Assembly (NCBI RefSeq): GCF_000471645.3 | Contig: NZ_AWGA01000074.1 | Coordinates: 1 to 45,693 of the forward strand | DNA from: Candidatus Schmidhempelia bombi str. Bimp | GTDB taxonomy: Bacteria; Pseudomonadota; Gammaproteobacteria; Enterobacterales; Orbaceae | Reading direction: 5' to 3' | Length of the DNA: 45,693 nucleotides | In this document: in pieces, positions 27,811 to 36,906 of the stretch | Numbering within the stretch: the first letter of the stretch is position 1 | Layout: each line of letters opens with the position of its first letter | Position numbers and translations under genes: made by a program | Notes under the pieces: model-generated | What the model was told of the DNA's origin: nothing | The model's input: the letters and a program-made list of their open reading frames with translations, nothing else | Database searches by the model: none

Positions 27811-29055
27811 ATGGCCTCTTTAAAGAAAAATATTTTGTCCTTGTTTTTGGTACAAATTTTTCATTATATTATACCATTGCTCCAATTACCTTATCTTAGC
27901 CGCGTATTAGGTATTGAACTATTTGGGGTAATGGCCTTTATGTTAGCATTAATTCAATTTATTAATGTACTAACTGACTATGGTTTTAATCTATATATAC
28001 CGCAAATTGTGGCAGGTGGTCGTAATAGTCATCAACAAGTAAGTATTCTCTCCTCAAATATATTCACACTTAAGCTAGGCTTCTCACTCGTTGGCTATAT
28101 ACTGTTTTGGGCGATTATCCTTTTCAATTCCAGTTATGCGGCCTATTATGATTATGCATTGATTGTCTCATTATCGATTATAGGTAACGCTCTTTTTCCT
28201 ATCTGTATTTATCAAGGGCTAGAAAAGCTGACGACCATCAGTAAAATGATTATTTCGTGTAAATTCTTAGCACTGTTATTGGTTCTTATATTGGTCAAAA
28301 GTCCTGCTGATTTTATCTCTATTGCGATTATTAATACGTCACAAATTATCTTATTAACGCTTATTGCCTTTATTGGATTATATAAACAAAAAATAATCCT
28401 AAAAATGTCTTTTATTCACAAAATAGAATTGATCCAATTACTGATTAACGCTTTCCCATTCTTTATTTCAAGGCTTTCTGTCTCTTTATATACTGTTGGT
28501 GCTGGCGTATTTTTAGGTATGTTTAGCACACCGATTCAGGTTGCCTATTACAACGTTGCGGAACAATTATATAAAGCAAGTCAGCAAGTGTTTACACCAT
28601 TGTATCAAGCGTTGTATCCCTACATGATTAGGACTAAGGATTATCAGGTATTTTTTAAAGTTTTATTTGTTGCGATTGTGATCGCTATCATCGGTGCGAT
28701 GATGGGTTTTGTTTGGGGTAAACCTATTTTAGTTTTTATTTTTGGTGAAAATTTTGCTCAAGCAAAATCAATATTAGATGTTTTTATGGCGACGATTGTA
28801 TTTAATACTCTGGCAGTCATGATGGGATATACGGCCTTATCGCCATTAGGCTTAGCGAAATATGCTAATCGCAGTGTAATATTATCAGGGATGGTACAGT
28901 TATGTTTATTAGTGTTCATTTTATGTTTTATCCATAACATAACCGGCGTTATTGTGGCCAGCTCTATTCTTATCTGCGAACTATTTACCTGCCTATATCG
29001 AGGGCGTAAGTTTGTCAATTATTTTAAGGCACATAATGAAACAGCAAAAACGTAA
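27811..29055 (+). CDS. Wzx-type polysaccharide repeat-unit flippase
   Basis: A 414-residue membrane protein with about twelve helices and the start SLKKNILSLFLVQIFHYIIPLLQLPYLSRVLG typical of the MOP/Wzx flippases that turn undecaprenyl-linked repeat units to the periplasmic face. FLALLLVLIL and FFISRLSVSLYTVGAGVFLG are further family-like segments. No good ribosome site precedes the ATG. Its 3' end overlaps the next gene by 20 bases. The substrate would be the repeat unit built by the genes around it, an inference from context. Confidence 0.88.
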   Translation: MASLKKNILSLFLVQIFHYIIPLLQLPYLSRVLGIELFGVMAFMLALIQFINVLTDYGFNLYIPQIVAGGRNSHQQVSILSSNIFTLKLGFSLVGYILFWAIILFNSSYAAYYDYALIVSLSIIGNALFPICIYQGLEKLTTISKMIISCKFLALLLVLILVKSPADFISIAIINTSQIILLTLIAFIGLYKQKIILKMSFIHKIELIQLLINAFPFFISRLSVSLYTVGAGVFLGMFSTPIQVAYYNVAEQLYKASQQVFTPLYQALYPYMIRTKDYQVFFKVLFVAIVIAIIGAMMGFVWGKPILVFIFGENFAQAKSILDVFMATIVFNTLAVMMGYTALSPLGLAKYANRSVILSGMVQLCLLVFILCFIHNITGVIVASSILICELFTCLYRGRKFVNYFKAHNETAKT

Positions 29056-30046
29056 CCTTTTACAACGATCGCTTATTATTAAGTTAGGCTTTATGTTAGC
29101 TTGGCCTATTGCGATGTTATCAAAATTCGTGCCTAAAAAAGATATCGCGCTGTTTTCATCTCGAAGTGGTTATCAGATTGCGGATAATGCCAAATATTTA
29201 TATCAAAATTATAACGGAAATAAAATTTGGATAACCAAAAATAAAGCGTTAGTGAATACGCAACAGCAGATTATTTACGCCTATTCATTAGCTGGTATTT
29301 ACTATCAACTGATAGCTAAACATGTCTATTTTACCCATGGTATTTATGATTTTGTTCCTTTTTTAATTTGGGGGGCAGATAAAATCAATTTATGGCATGG
29401 TGTACCGCTTAAAGAAATTGGACCAAAGGCAGATGATATCGCCAGCCCCCAGTATAAAATAAAGATAAAAAGGTTATTCTATTTTATATTCCCTTATATG
29501 TATTATATGGCGTGTGATAAAGTCATTTGTCCTGACGAAAAGCGAACAAGCGATTATCAACGCTATTTTTCGGTAGCTAAACCTGAATTAATTTTTAGCA
29601 AGCAACCAAGAAATCAATATGCAATCCAACATCAAAAACAGAAGAAAATATTAATTTCACCTACTTATAGAAAGTGGGATACGCTTTTTATAAATAAATA
29701 TTTAGCCTCCTTATGTTCGCAAGATCTTGCGCAGCTGTTAAGTGAAAAAGGCTATTCACTTGTTTTAAGACCTCACCCGTTGGATGTTCCTTTTATACAT
29801 CAGCATGCTTTACCAGATTATGTGCAGTTAGATACCACAATTGATTTGTATGAAAGTATTACTGGTTACGATCTTGTTATTACTGATTATTCAAGTATTT
29901 ACTATGATTGTATGGAATTAGCGATTCCTTGTTATATTTTTGCCCCTGATTTAGCACTGTATCAACAACAGGTAGGGTTAGGCACGGTTTATTTCACCGA
30001 AATTCAACATAAATTAATTAGTAAAATAGAAGATGTAATCAATTAA
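29036..30046 (+). CDS. CDP-glycerol glycerophosphotransferase family protein (TagF/TagB-like)
   Basis: Family PF04464 (Glyphos_transf), which transfers glycerol phosphate from CDP-glycerol to a glycan or growing polymer. The frame opens at 28952 inside wzx, but the ATG at 29036 has AAGG 6 bases upstream and gives 336 residues. Visible motifs: FTHGIYDFVPF, INLWHGVPLKEIG (catalytic-region histidine), ISPTYRKWD, LRPHP and the C-terminal TDYSSIYYD. The N-terminus has a hydrophobic stretch that may hold it to the membrane. Length is short for a TagF polymerase and nearer a TagB primase or side-branch transferase, so a single glycerophosphate substitution is more likely than a poly(glycerol phosphate) chain. 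Confidence 0.88.
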   Translation: MKQQKRNLLQRSLIIKLGFMLAWPIAMLSKFVPKKDIALFSSRSGYQIADNAKYLYQNYNGNKIWITKNKALVNTQQQIIYAYSLAGIYYQLIAKHVYFTHGIYDFVPFLIWGADKINLWHGVPLKEIGPKADDIASPQYKIKIKRLFYFIFPYMYYMACDKVICPDEKRTSDYQRYFSVAKPELIFSKQPRNQYAIQHQKQKKILISPTYRKWDTLFINKYLASLCSQDLAQLLSEKGYSLVLRPHPLDVPFIHQHALPDYVQLDTTIDLYESITGYDLVITDYSSIYYDCMELAIPCYIFAPDLALYQQQVGLGTVYFTEIQHKLISKIEDVIN

Positions 30047-30068
30047 TAGCGTAAATGAGTAAAAAATA

Positions 30069-31235
30069 ATGGATGTTTTAATGGTATGTGCAGAGCCTCC
30101 GTATCCGGCTAATCACGGGGGAAGAATGGATGTAATGCAAAAAATAGTTGCTTTTAGCCAATTAGGTTATCATATTGATATAATTTATGTGAGCAATGAC
30201 CGTGATGATCAAGAATGCGAACAATATTTATCTCAATACGTGGATAATATTTATAAAGTCCAACGAAAAAAAGGGATAACATCGTTTTTAATGGCATTAT
30301 TGACATTATACCCTTATCAGATGGTATCCCGACGCCAGTTAAAAAATATTAATATTGATAAGCACTATGATATTCTGGTCTTGGAATCAGAACATGTCTT
30401 TTCCGCACTATCTAATCCGACTATTTGTGCCACGAAAAAAATCTTAAGAATTCATAATGATGAATATAAATATTTTAAAGCCTTAATGCGTTCGACAAAA
30501 GGGATCAGCAGATACTATTATTGGATTGAAAGTTATCTGCTACAGTTAAGAAAAAAATCAACGTATAATGCTTGTGATGGATTATGGTTTATTTCTAAAG
30601 ATGAATGTACTTCTGACTATCAGCATGGAGAGTGGCTACCACCTAATATGCCAATTAATCAGCCATTTAATAGTGATAAATACCAACAAAATCCAGCTAA
30701 ATTATTATTTGTTGGCAATTTATTTACGCCAAATAATTTAGAAGCCATTATATGGTTTTTAGAACAGGTATATCCATCACTAATTGCAGATGATGCAACA
30801 CTACACCTAACTATTGCAGGCAGCTGTAGAGAAAAGGTCAATAACCGCTTATTGGATACGATAGCCAACTATGATACAAAGAATGTGACACTGATAACGA
30901 ATCCTTCTGATCATGAATTAAATAAGATTTATCAACAACATACTATTTTTGTCAATTCCATGTTGAACGGGGCTGGCGTTAAATTAAAAACCATTGATGC
31001 GATGCGTAACTCAATGGCGGTAGTTTCTACATCTATCGGCGTTGAAGGGACAGGCTTAATTGCCGATCAGCATTATAAACTTGCTGATACCGAGCATGAA
31101 TTTTATAGCCAAATTGCCTCACTTATAAAAAATATGCCAGAAGCAAAACAGTTAGCTCAACACGCTTATCAGTTTGTTGCGGACAATTTTGATATCAAAA
31201 ATAGAATAGATCAGTTAACTAAAATAGAAAAATAG
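30069..31235 (+). CDS. Glycosyltransferase, GT4/GT1-like
   Basis: A 388-residue GT-B-fold enzyme. The N-terminus MDVLMVCAEPPYPANHGGRMDV is the usual donor-side loop of GT4-like transferases; LLFVGNLFTPNN opens the C-terminal nucleotide-sugar domain and VKLKTIDAMRNSMAVVST with EGTG gives the E-x-phosphate-binding region, though the classical E-x7-E is poorly conserved. The sugar and linkage cannot be read from sequence. Wzy follows 8 bases later, so it is in the cluster operon. Confidence 0.82.
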   Translation: MDVLMVCAEPPYPANHGGRMDVMQKIVAFSQLGYHIDIIYVSNDRDDQECEQYLSQYVDNIYKVQRKKGITSFLMALLTLYPYQMVSRRQLKNINIDKHYDILVLESEHVFSALSNPTICATKKILRIHNDEYKYFKALMRSTKGISRYYYWIESYLLQLRKKSTYNACDGLWFISKDECTSDYQHGEWLPPNMPINQPFNSDKYQQNPAKLLFVGNLFTPNNLEAIIWFLEQVYPSLIADDATLHLTIAGSCREKVNNRLLDTIANYDTKNVTLITNPSDHELNKIYQQHTIFVNSMLNGAGVKLKTIDAMRNSMAVVSTSIGVEGTGLIADQHYKLADTEHEFYSQIASLIKNMPEAKQLAQHAYQFVADNFDIKNRIDQLTKIEK

Positions 31236-31243
31236 AGAAATAA

Positions 31244-32461
31244 ATGAATAAAATCAATAAGATGTTGTTTTTGTGTTTTTGTGTATTTATTCCTTTCGAA
31301 AATACACGATTAAGTGCAATCGGTGGGGTATTAACTGCCTCACCAGCCATCATTTTTTTGTTTTTAGGTCTATTAGGGTGTTTACTTTCCATCAAGAAGG
31401 TCAATACGAAATTTTTTATACTTTTTATCATTTTACATATCCTTTCGATAGGGTATTTACTCTATTGGTCTATGATATTTCCTACGCTTGATATAGGATT
31501 TATTTTTGATAGGGGAGTTCGTTTTTTTGCTATTATAATGTTCTATTTTGGTGCGATTTACTATTCAATGCGTCAATCTGAAGCGTTGCTGATTATGGGC
31601 GGAAAAGCAATAAGCATAGTTATTCTTTTCTCTTTACTTTGTAATATCTTTTTTCCTTCACTTATCTATAATCCAAGTTTTCTTCATGCCAATGAATATT
31701 TTAGTATTAATCGATTCAGAGGGTTTGCTTTTGAATCGAGTTCATTTGGTTTTCAGATTATCTGTGCTGTTTTTATTATTGCTATCGTGTATAAACTCAA
31801 TTTAGTATTTACTGTTCTAACCGCTACAGCATTAGGTATTCTCTCAACATCTAAAGGGGCGGTAGTCGTATTATTGCTAAGTTTAGTTATCGTTTTTCTA
31901 TTGATAAAACGTATCGCTATTATTTATAAATTAATTCTTATTATCTTAAGTTTAATTATCGGTTCGTTTATTGTGAAAACGTTTTTGCTAAGTTCATTTG
32001 TGGGGGATATTGAAAATTACACCTCTGTTGCTACACGCTTAACGGTATTCTTATTAGGATTTAAAACATTAATATCTTATCCCCTAGGCGTGAGCTATTT
32101 TGGTTTCTTACCCTATTTTTATGAAAATGGTAAAGACATGATGTATTTTATTCAACAACATTCACCTTTCCTATTAATCTTTTCTGAGGTAGACGAATAT
32201 TTCCAAATTGGCGCATTTAAATCAATTGGCACCAAATCAACCATATTGGATTTAGTGGTATTTTTTGGCTGGTTTTTTGTTATTGGTCTGAGTGTTTTTG
32301 TTAAAAAGATTTTTTCACAGTTGAGAAAAAAAGGGAATTATATTTTATTAATTTTGAGTGTATTCACGCTATTAGCCAATATCTTTTTTATCTCCTCCTT
32401 AACACTATATTTAACGCCATTTTTAATTGGATTTATTACTAAATTATCGCAACAAGAATAA
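31244..32461 (+). CDS. Wzy-like polysaccharide polymerase
   Basis: A 405-residue, very hydrophobic protein with about ten to eleven membrane helices and one large periplasmic loop (about residues 255-345, FVGDIENYTSVATRLTVFL onward to the loop with HSPFLLIFSEVDEYF), the topology of Wzy polymerases that join repeat units in the periplasm. ESSSFG and TSKGA resemble the O-antigen ligase/polymerase family (PF04932). Sequence similarity is low in this family, so the call relies on topology and context. Codon use is extremely AT-rich compared with murA, a usual sign of mobile surface-glycan genes. Its last 377 bases plus 23 bases of spacer have been tandemly duplicated just downstream. Confidence 0.78.
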   Translation: MNKINKMLFLCFCVFIPFENTRLSAIGGVLTASPAIIFLFLGLLGCLLSIKKVNTKFFILFIILHILSIGYLLYWSMIFPTLDIGFIFDRGVRFFAIIMFYFGAIYYSMRQSEALLIMGGKAISIVILFSLLCNIFFPSLIYNPSFLHANEYFSINRFRGFAFESSSFGFQIICAVFIIAIVYKLNLVFTVLTATALGILSTSKGAVVVLLLSLVIVFLLIKRIAIIYKLILIILSLIIGSFIVKTFLLSSFVGDIENYTSVATRLTVFLLGFKTLISYPLGVSYFGFLPYFYENGKDMMYFIQQHSPFLLIFSEVDEYFQIGAFKSIGTKSTILDLVVFFGWFFVIGLSVFVKKIFSQLRKKGNYILLILSVFTLLANIFFISSLTLYLTPFLIGFITKLSQQE

Positions 32462-32484
32462 TTTTTATTATATAAATAGTAGCT
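32085..32484 (+). repeat. Repeat unit A: 3' end of wzy and its tail
   Basis: The upstream, intact copy of a roughly 400-base tandem repeat. It covers the last 377 bases of wzy and the spacer to AGTAGCTG. The degenerate copy starts 404 bases downstream with the same TAGGCGTGAGCTATTTTGG. Confidence 0.85.
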
Positions 32485-32488
32485 GATT

Positions 32489-32880
32489 TAGGCGTGAGCT
32501 ATTTTGGTTTGTTACCTTTATGAACATGGTAAAGACATGATGTATTTTATTCAACAACCGTCGCCTCTCCTATTAATCTTCTAAGGTAGAAGAAAAGTTC
32601 CAAATTGGAGCATCTAAATCAATTGACACCAAATCAACCATATTAGATTTAGTCGTATTTTTGGGCTGGTTTTTTTTATTGGTCTGAGTGATTTGGTTAA
32701 AAAGATTTTTACTCCATTGAGAAAAAAGCCATTATATTTTAATTAATTTTGAGTGTATTTACACTATTAGCGAATAGCTTTTTTAGCTTCTCCTTAACAC
32801 GATATTTAACGCCATTCTTAATCGAATTTATTACTAAATTATCGCAACAAGACGCGTTTTTATTATATAACTATTAGCTG
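32489..32880 (+). pseudogene. Degenerate tandem copy of the wzy 3' end
   Basis: Aligns over its full length with 32085-32484, by eye at about 85-90 percent identity, with small deletions (five bases near 32517, three near 32581, and others) that break the frame. Shared landmarks include AAAGACATGATGTATTTTAT, ACCAAATCAACCATATT, TTATTACTAAATTATCGC, and a tail like TTTTTATTATATAA. It cannot encode a useful product. The following glycosyltransferase starts 25 bases after it. It may be a duplication scar or the end of an earlier wzy replaced by recombination. Confidence 0.88.
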
Positions 32881-32904
32881 CCTATAATGACAAAAGGAAA
32901 AACA

Positions 32905-33999
32905 ATGAAAATATTACATGTTGCTGAAACGATTAAAGGGGGAGTAGCATCGGTGATAAATACGCTTATCGTGTTTCAGGCGAAAAAAGATACGGTTTGT
33001 GTATTAATACCGGATAGTCAAGCTAATGAATTAAATAAAATCGCTAATTGTCAGCAATATTATTTTCGGCGTACAGGCAGAAATATAGGTTCGTTTTTAT
33101 CCCTATTAAAACAATTTTTCTCTTTTGTTATTAAAGAAAAACCAGATGTCGTGCATATTCACAGTAGTTTTGCTGGTGTTATTGCACGTTTTGCCTTAAT
33201 GGTTCTCTATCCGATAAGAAGACCTATTGTCATTTACTGCCCACATGCTTTTTCTTTTATTATGCCTAATTCAAATATTAAACGGCAAGGTTACATATGG
33301 ATCGAACGCTTATTACAGCCAATCACAGATAAAATCATTTGTACTAGCCAGTTTGAACTTCAGCAAGCCATCGCATGTGGCATGAATAAGCATAAATTAC
33401 AGGTCATTTACAATGGGATTGATTTGGTTAATATGACCACTCCCTCTCCTTATCTAAATAATCAAAAGATCCACCTATTATTTGTGGGTCGGTTCGATCG
33501 ACAAAAGGGGTATGACTTATTACTTCAATTAATCAAAAAGCTAGATAAACAACGCTTCGATTTAACCATTATTGGCGCCCCTGTGCACGATAATGTTGAA
33601 AAATTAACCCAAAGTAATGTGGTTTATAAAGGTTGGTTAACGTATAAAGAGATTATTCCTTATTTTCAGCATGCCGCAGTATTACTAATGCCAAGTCGAT
33701 GGGAATCATTTGGCCTAGTGGCGGTTGAAGCACAAAGTTTCGGTTTGCCTGTTGTGGCTAATCATTGTAGTTCATTGCCTGAGGTAATTTTAGATAAGAA
33801 AACGGGTTATTTAGTTAATTTTGAAAAAGATATTGATAATATCGTTGAACTATTAAATAACATGACTATAGTTGAATGGCAGCAAATGAAATCGGACTGT
33901 ATCCAATTTGTTACATCCTATTTTTCTGCTGAAAAGATGAATGAAGCTATTGATGATTTGTATAATAATTTGAACGATGGAAAAAAGCAGTATGAATAA
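32905..33999 (+). CDS. Glycosyltransferase family 4 protein
   Basis: A GT-B glycosyltransferase of 364 residues from the ATG at 32905, which is preceded by AAAGGA at a 6-base spacing; an in-frame ATG lies 18 bases earlier without a site. VAETIKGGVASVINTL is the N-terminal donor loop of GT4 enzymes, PDVVHIHSSFAG and CPHAFSF are acceptor-side motifs, LLFVGRFDRQKGYDLL begins the nucleotide domain, and MPSRWESFGLVAVEAQSFGLPVV shows the E-x7-E phosphate-binding element. With GDP-mannose made by the next two genes, a mannosyltransferase is plausible but not shown. Overlaps manC by 8 bases. Confidence 0.9.
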   Translation: MKILHVAETIKGGVASVINTLIVFQAKKDTVCVLIPDSQANELNKIANCQQYYFRRTGRNIGSFLSLLKQFFSFVIKEKPDVVHIHSSFAGVIARFALMVLYPIRRPIVIYCPHAFSFIMPNSNIKRQGYIWIERLLQPITDKIICTSQFELQQAIACGMNKHKLQVIYNGIDLVNMTTPSPYLNNQKIHLLFVGRFDRQKGYDLLLQLIKKLDKQRFDLTIIGAPVHDNVEKLTQSNVVYKGWLTYKEIIPYFQHAAVLLMPSRWESFGLVAVEAQSFGLPVVANHCSSLPEVILDKKTGYLVNFEKDIDNIVELLNNMTIVEWQQMKSDCIQFVTSYFSAEKMNEAIDDLYNNLNDGKKQYE

Positions 34000-35422
34000 A
34001 GTTTATCCTACCATAATGGCAGGTGGCACTGGAAGCCGTCTATGGCCTTTATCTCGCGAAACCTACCCAAAACAATTTATCCGTTTGTGTGGTCAATATT
34101 CGATGTTACAAGATACCATTAATCGATTGCATGCTATTGATAATCTGGGATCGCCATTAATTATCAGTAATGAAGAGTACCGCTTTGTGGTCGCCGAACA
34201 ATTACGTGAAATTAATCAATTATCGAATAATATTATTTTAGAACCACTAGGTCGCAATACGGCGCCGGCGATAGCACTTGCAGCATTACAAATTATTAAA
34301 CACGATCCCAATGGTATTTTATTGGTATTGGCTGCTGATCATATCATTAATGATGATGCCGCTTTTTGTTCTACTGTTAATCAAGCTGTCACCTATGCAG
34401 AACAGGAAAAATTAGTTACGTTTGGTGTTGAACCGACTTACCCAGAAACAGGATATGGATACATTAAAAAAGGTCAACAGACTGGCGATAAGGGTTTTAT
34501 TGTTGAGAAATTTGTAGAAAAACCGAATCAGAAACTGGCGCAAGAGTACTTAAATACCAAAGATTATCTATGGAATAGTGGTATCTTTCTATTTAAAGCT
34601 TCTGTTTATCTTGAACAATTAAAGTTACATCGGCCTAATATTTTTGAAAAATGTCAACAGGCAATGCATAACACTGAGCAAGATAAAGATTTTATTCGTA
34701 TTGATAAAGAGATTTTTTCACAATGTAAAGCTGAATCGGTCGATTACGCGGTTATGGAACAGACCAATGATGCGATAGTCGTTCCGTTAAACAGTGATTG
34801 GAGTGATGTAGGTAGTTGGTCCTCTCTATGGCAGATTAGTGAAAAAGGGGAAAATAATAATGTTATTTGTGGTGATGTGATTGCCATTGATTCAAAGGAT
34901 AATTATTTACGTTCTGAAGATAAATTAATTGCTACGGTAGGGGTCAATAATTTAGCCATAATTGAAACCAAAGATGCAGTATTAGTAATGGATAAAGCAC
35001 AGAGCCAGAATGTTAAAAAAGTTGTTGATGAATTAAAACGTTCAAATCGAAAAGAATATGTTATTCACCGTCAAGTATTCCGTCCTTGGGGATCTTATGA
35101 CTCTCTCGATAAAGGTCAGCGATATCATGTCAAAAATATTCGGGTAAAACCAGGTGAAAAATTGTCCTTACAAATGCATTATCATCGTGCTGAGCACTGG
35201 ATAGTAGTATCGGGTACGGCTGAAGTCGTGATAGATGATAAAGTACAATATATCACTGAAAATCAATCGGTCTATATTCCATTAGGAGCAAAACATTCCC
35301 TCGCTAATCCTGGAAAAATAGATTTAGAGATTATTGAAGTACAATCCGGCAGTTATTTAGAAGAAGATGATATTGTTCGATTTCAAGATCGATATGGAAG
35401 AATAGAAAATGAGCATAAATAA
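33992..35422 (+). CDS. manC: Mannose-1-phosphate guanylyltransferase / mannose-6-phosphate isomerase ManC
   Basis: Bifunctional type II enzyme that isomerises fructose 6-phosphate to mannose 6-phosphate and forms GDP-mannose from mannose 1-phosphate. N-terminal nucleotidyltransferase with [26 protein letters not shown], and FVEKPN; C-terminal cupin with [25 protein letters not shown] and [18 protein letters not shown]. From the ATG at 33992 it has 476 residues (E. coli ManC 478). An ATG 15 bases earlier is possible; the chosen one forms an ATGAATAA overlap with the previous stop. Cotranscribed with manB. Confidence 0.95.
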   Translation: MNKVYPTIMAGGTGSRLWPLSRETYPKQFIRLCGQYSMLQDTINRLHAIDNLGSPLIISNEEYRFVVAEQLREINQLSNNIILEPLGRNTAPAIALAALQIIKHDPNGILLVLAADHIINDDAAFCSTVNQAVTYAEQEKLVTFGVEPTYPETGYGYIKKGQQTGDKGFIVEKFVEKPNQKLAQEYLNTKDYLWNSGIFLFKASVYLEQLKLHRPNIFEKCQQAMHNTEQDKDFIRIDKEIFSQCKAESVDYAVMEQTNDAIVVPLNSDWSDVGSWSSLWQISEKGENNNVICGDVIAIDSKDNYLRSEDKLIATVGVNNLAIIETKDAVLVMDKAQSQNVKKVVDELKRSNRKEYVIHRQVFRPWGSYDSLDKGQRYHVKNIRVKPGEKLSLQMHYHRAEHWIVVSGTAEVVIDDKVQYITENQSVYIPLGAKHSLANPGKIDLEIIEVQSGSYLEEDDIVRFQDRYGRIENEHK

Positions 35423-36815
35423 AGCACAATTGCACTGTTTTAAAGCCTATGATATCAGAGGTAAATTAGGCGAAGAGTTGAATGAAGATATTGCTTATCG
35501 TATTGGACGGGCTTATGCGCAATATTTTCGACCTCATCAAGTGGCTATTGGTTCTGACGTGAGATTAACCAGTGAATCCTTAAAGAAAGCTGTTACTCAA
35601 GGATTGCTGGATTGTGGGGTAAATGTGATTGACATCGGTTTAAGTGGCACCGAAGAGATCTACTTCACTACCTTTTATTATCAATTAGATGGCGGAATCG
35701 AAATTACAGCCAGTCATAATCCGATAGATTATAACGGTATGAAATTGGTTAGCCAGCATGCTAAACCGATTGATAGCCAGCAATTATTGGCGATTAAACG
35801 ATTAGCTGAAGCAAACGACGTGATGCCGGCGCTTCCAGAAAAAAAGGGACAATATAAGCAGCTTAACATTATTCATGATTATGTGACCCATCTATTAAAC
35901 TATATCAATTTCCAGAATATCAAAAGACCACTAAAATTGGTCATTAATTCTGGCAATGGGGCGGCTGGCCATGTAATAGATGCCATTGAAAAACAATTTA
36001 AATTAGCTAATTTACCGATAGAAATAATTAAGGTCCATCATGAACCTAATGGTCATTTTCCACATGGCATACCTAACCCATTGCTACCTGAATGTCGCGA
36101 TGATACACGCCAGGCGGTAATTGAACATAAGGCTGATATGGGGATAGCTTTTGATGGTGATTTTGACCGCTGTTTCTTTTTTGATGAACAGGGTAATTTT
36201 ATCGAAGGTTATTATATTGTTGGACTACTCGCCGAATCCTTTTTACTCAAATATCCAGGGGCGAATATCATTCATGACCCTCGACTAATTTGGAATACCA
36301 TTGATATTGTTAAAAAGCAAGGCGGCCAAGCTATTCAGTCAAAAACAGGCCATGCTTTTATTAAACAGAGCATGCGTGAACACGATGCCGTGTATGGCGG
36401 TGAGATGAGTGCACATCACTATTTTAAAGAGTTTGCTTACTGTGATAGTGGTATGATTCCATGGCTATTGGTTACGGAGCTGTTATGCTTAAAAGGGTTG
36501 CCTTTAAGCCAATTAGTAAAAGAACGTATTCATGCTTATCCGGTCTCTGGTGAGATAAATCGTATGGTTACCAACCCTCAACAAATCATAAATAGAGTTA
36601 AGCAACACTTTTTATCGCATGCTATCACCGTTGATATGACAGATGGTTTAAGTATGCATTTTGATCATTGGCGTTTTAATTTACGACTATCTAATACCGA
36701 ACCGTTAATACGTCTGAATGTGGAAGCCATTGCTGATAAAGATCTAATGCAAGATAAAACGGCATTATTATTAAGTTTATTTGAAGAAAAAAACGGTAAT
36801 GTTGAGCAAGGCTGA
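35409..36815 (+). CDS. manB: Phosphomannomutase ManB
   Basis: Converts mannose 6-phosphate to mannose 1-phosphate for ManC. The 468 residues show the alpha-D-phosphohexomutase signatures: [15 protein letters not shown], the phosphoserine loop TASHNP with Ser102, the metal loop DGDFDR, and the sugar-binding GEMSAHHYF, with the C-terminal [14 protein letters not shown] phosphate-binding loop. Overlaps manC by 14 bases, with GGAAG upstream. Together the two enzymes take fructose 6-phosphate to GDP-mannose. No gmd or fcl gene follows, so GDP-mannose itself, not GDP-fucose, is the likely product used. Confidence 0.95.
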   Translation: MSINKAQLHCFKAYDIRGKLGEELNEDIAYRIGRAYAQYFRPHQVAIGSDVRLTSESLKKAVTQGLLDCGVNVIDIGLSGTEEIYFTTFYYQLDGGIEITASHNPIDYNGMKLVSQHAKPIDSQQLLAIKRLAEANDVMPALPEKKGQYKQLNIIHDYVTHLLNYINFQNIKRPLKLVINSGNGAAGHVIDAIEKQFKLANLPIEIIKVHHEPNGHFPHGIPNPLLPECRDDTRQAVIEHKADMGIAFDGDFDRCFFFDEQGNFIEGYYIVGLLAESFLLKYPGANIIHDPRLIWNTIDIVKKQGGQAIQSKTGHAFIKQSMREHDAVYGGEMSAHHYFKEFAYCDSGMIPWLLVTELLCLKGLPLSQLVKERIHAYPVSGEINRMVTNPQQIINRVKQHFLSHAITVDMTDGLSMHFDHWRFNLRLSNTEPLIRLNVEAIADKDLMQDKTALLLSLFEEKNGNVEQG

Positions 36816-36906
36816 TTTTTGAAACTGCTAAACTTTTTAATTAATCATTTGCTACCTGGGAAAGAGTACTAAAAGTTATACTTTAATATGGATTTGTTTT
36901 AAGATT

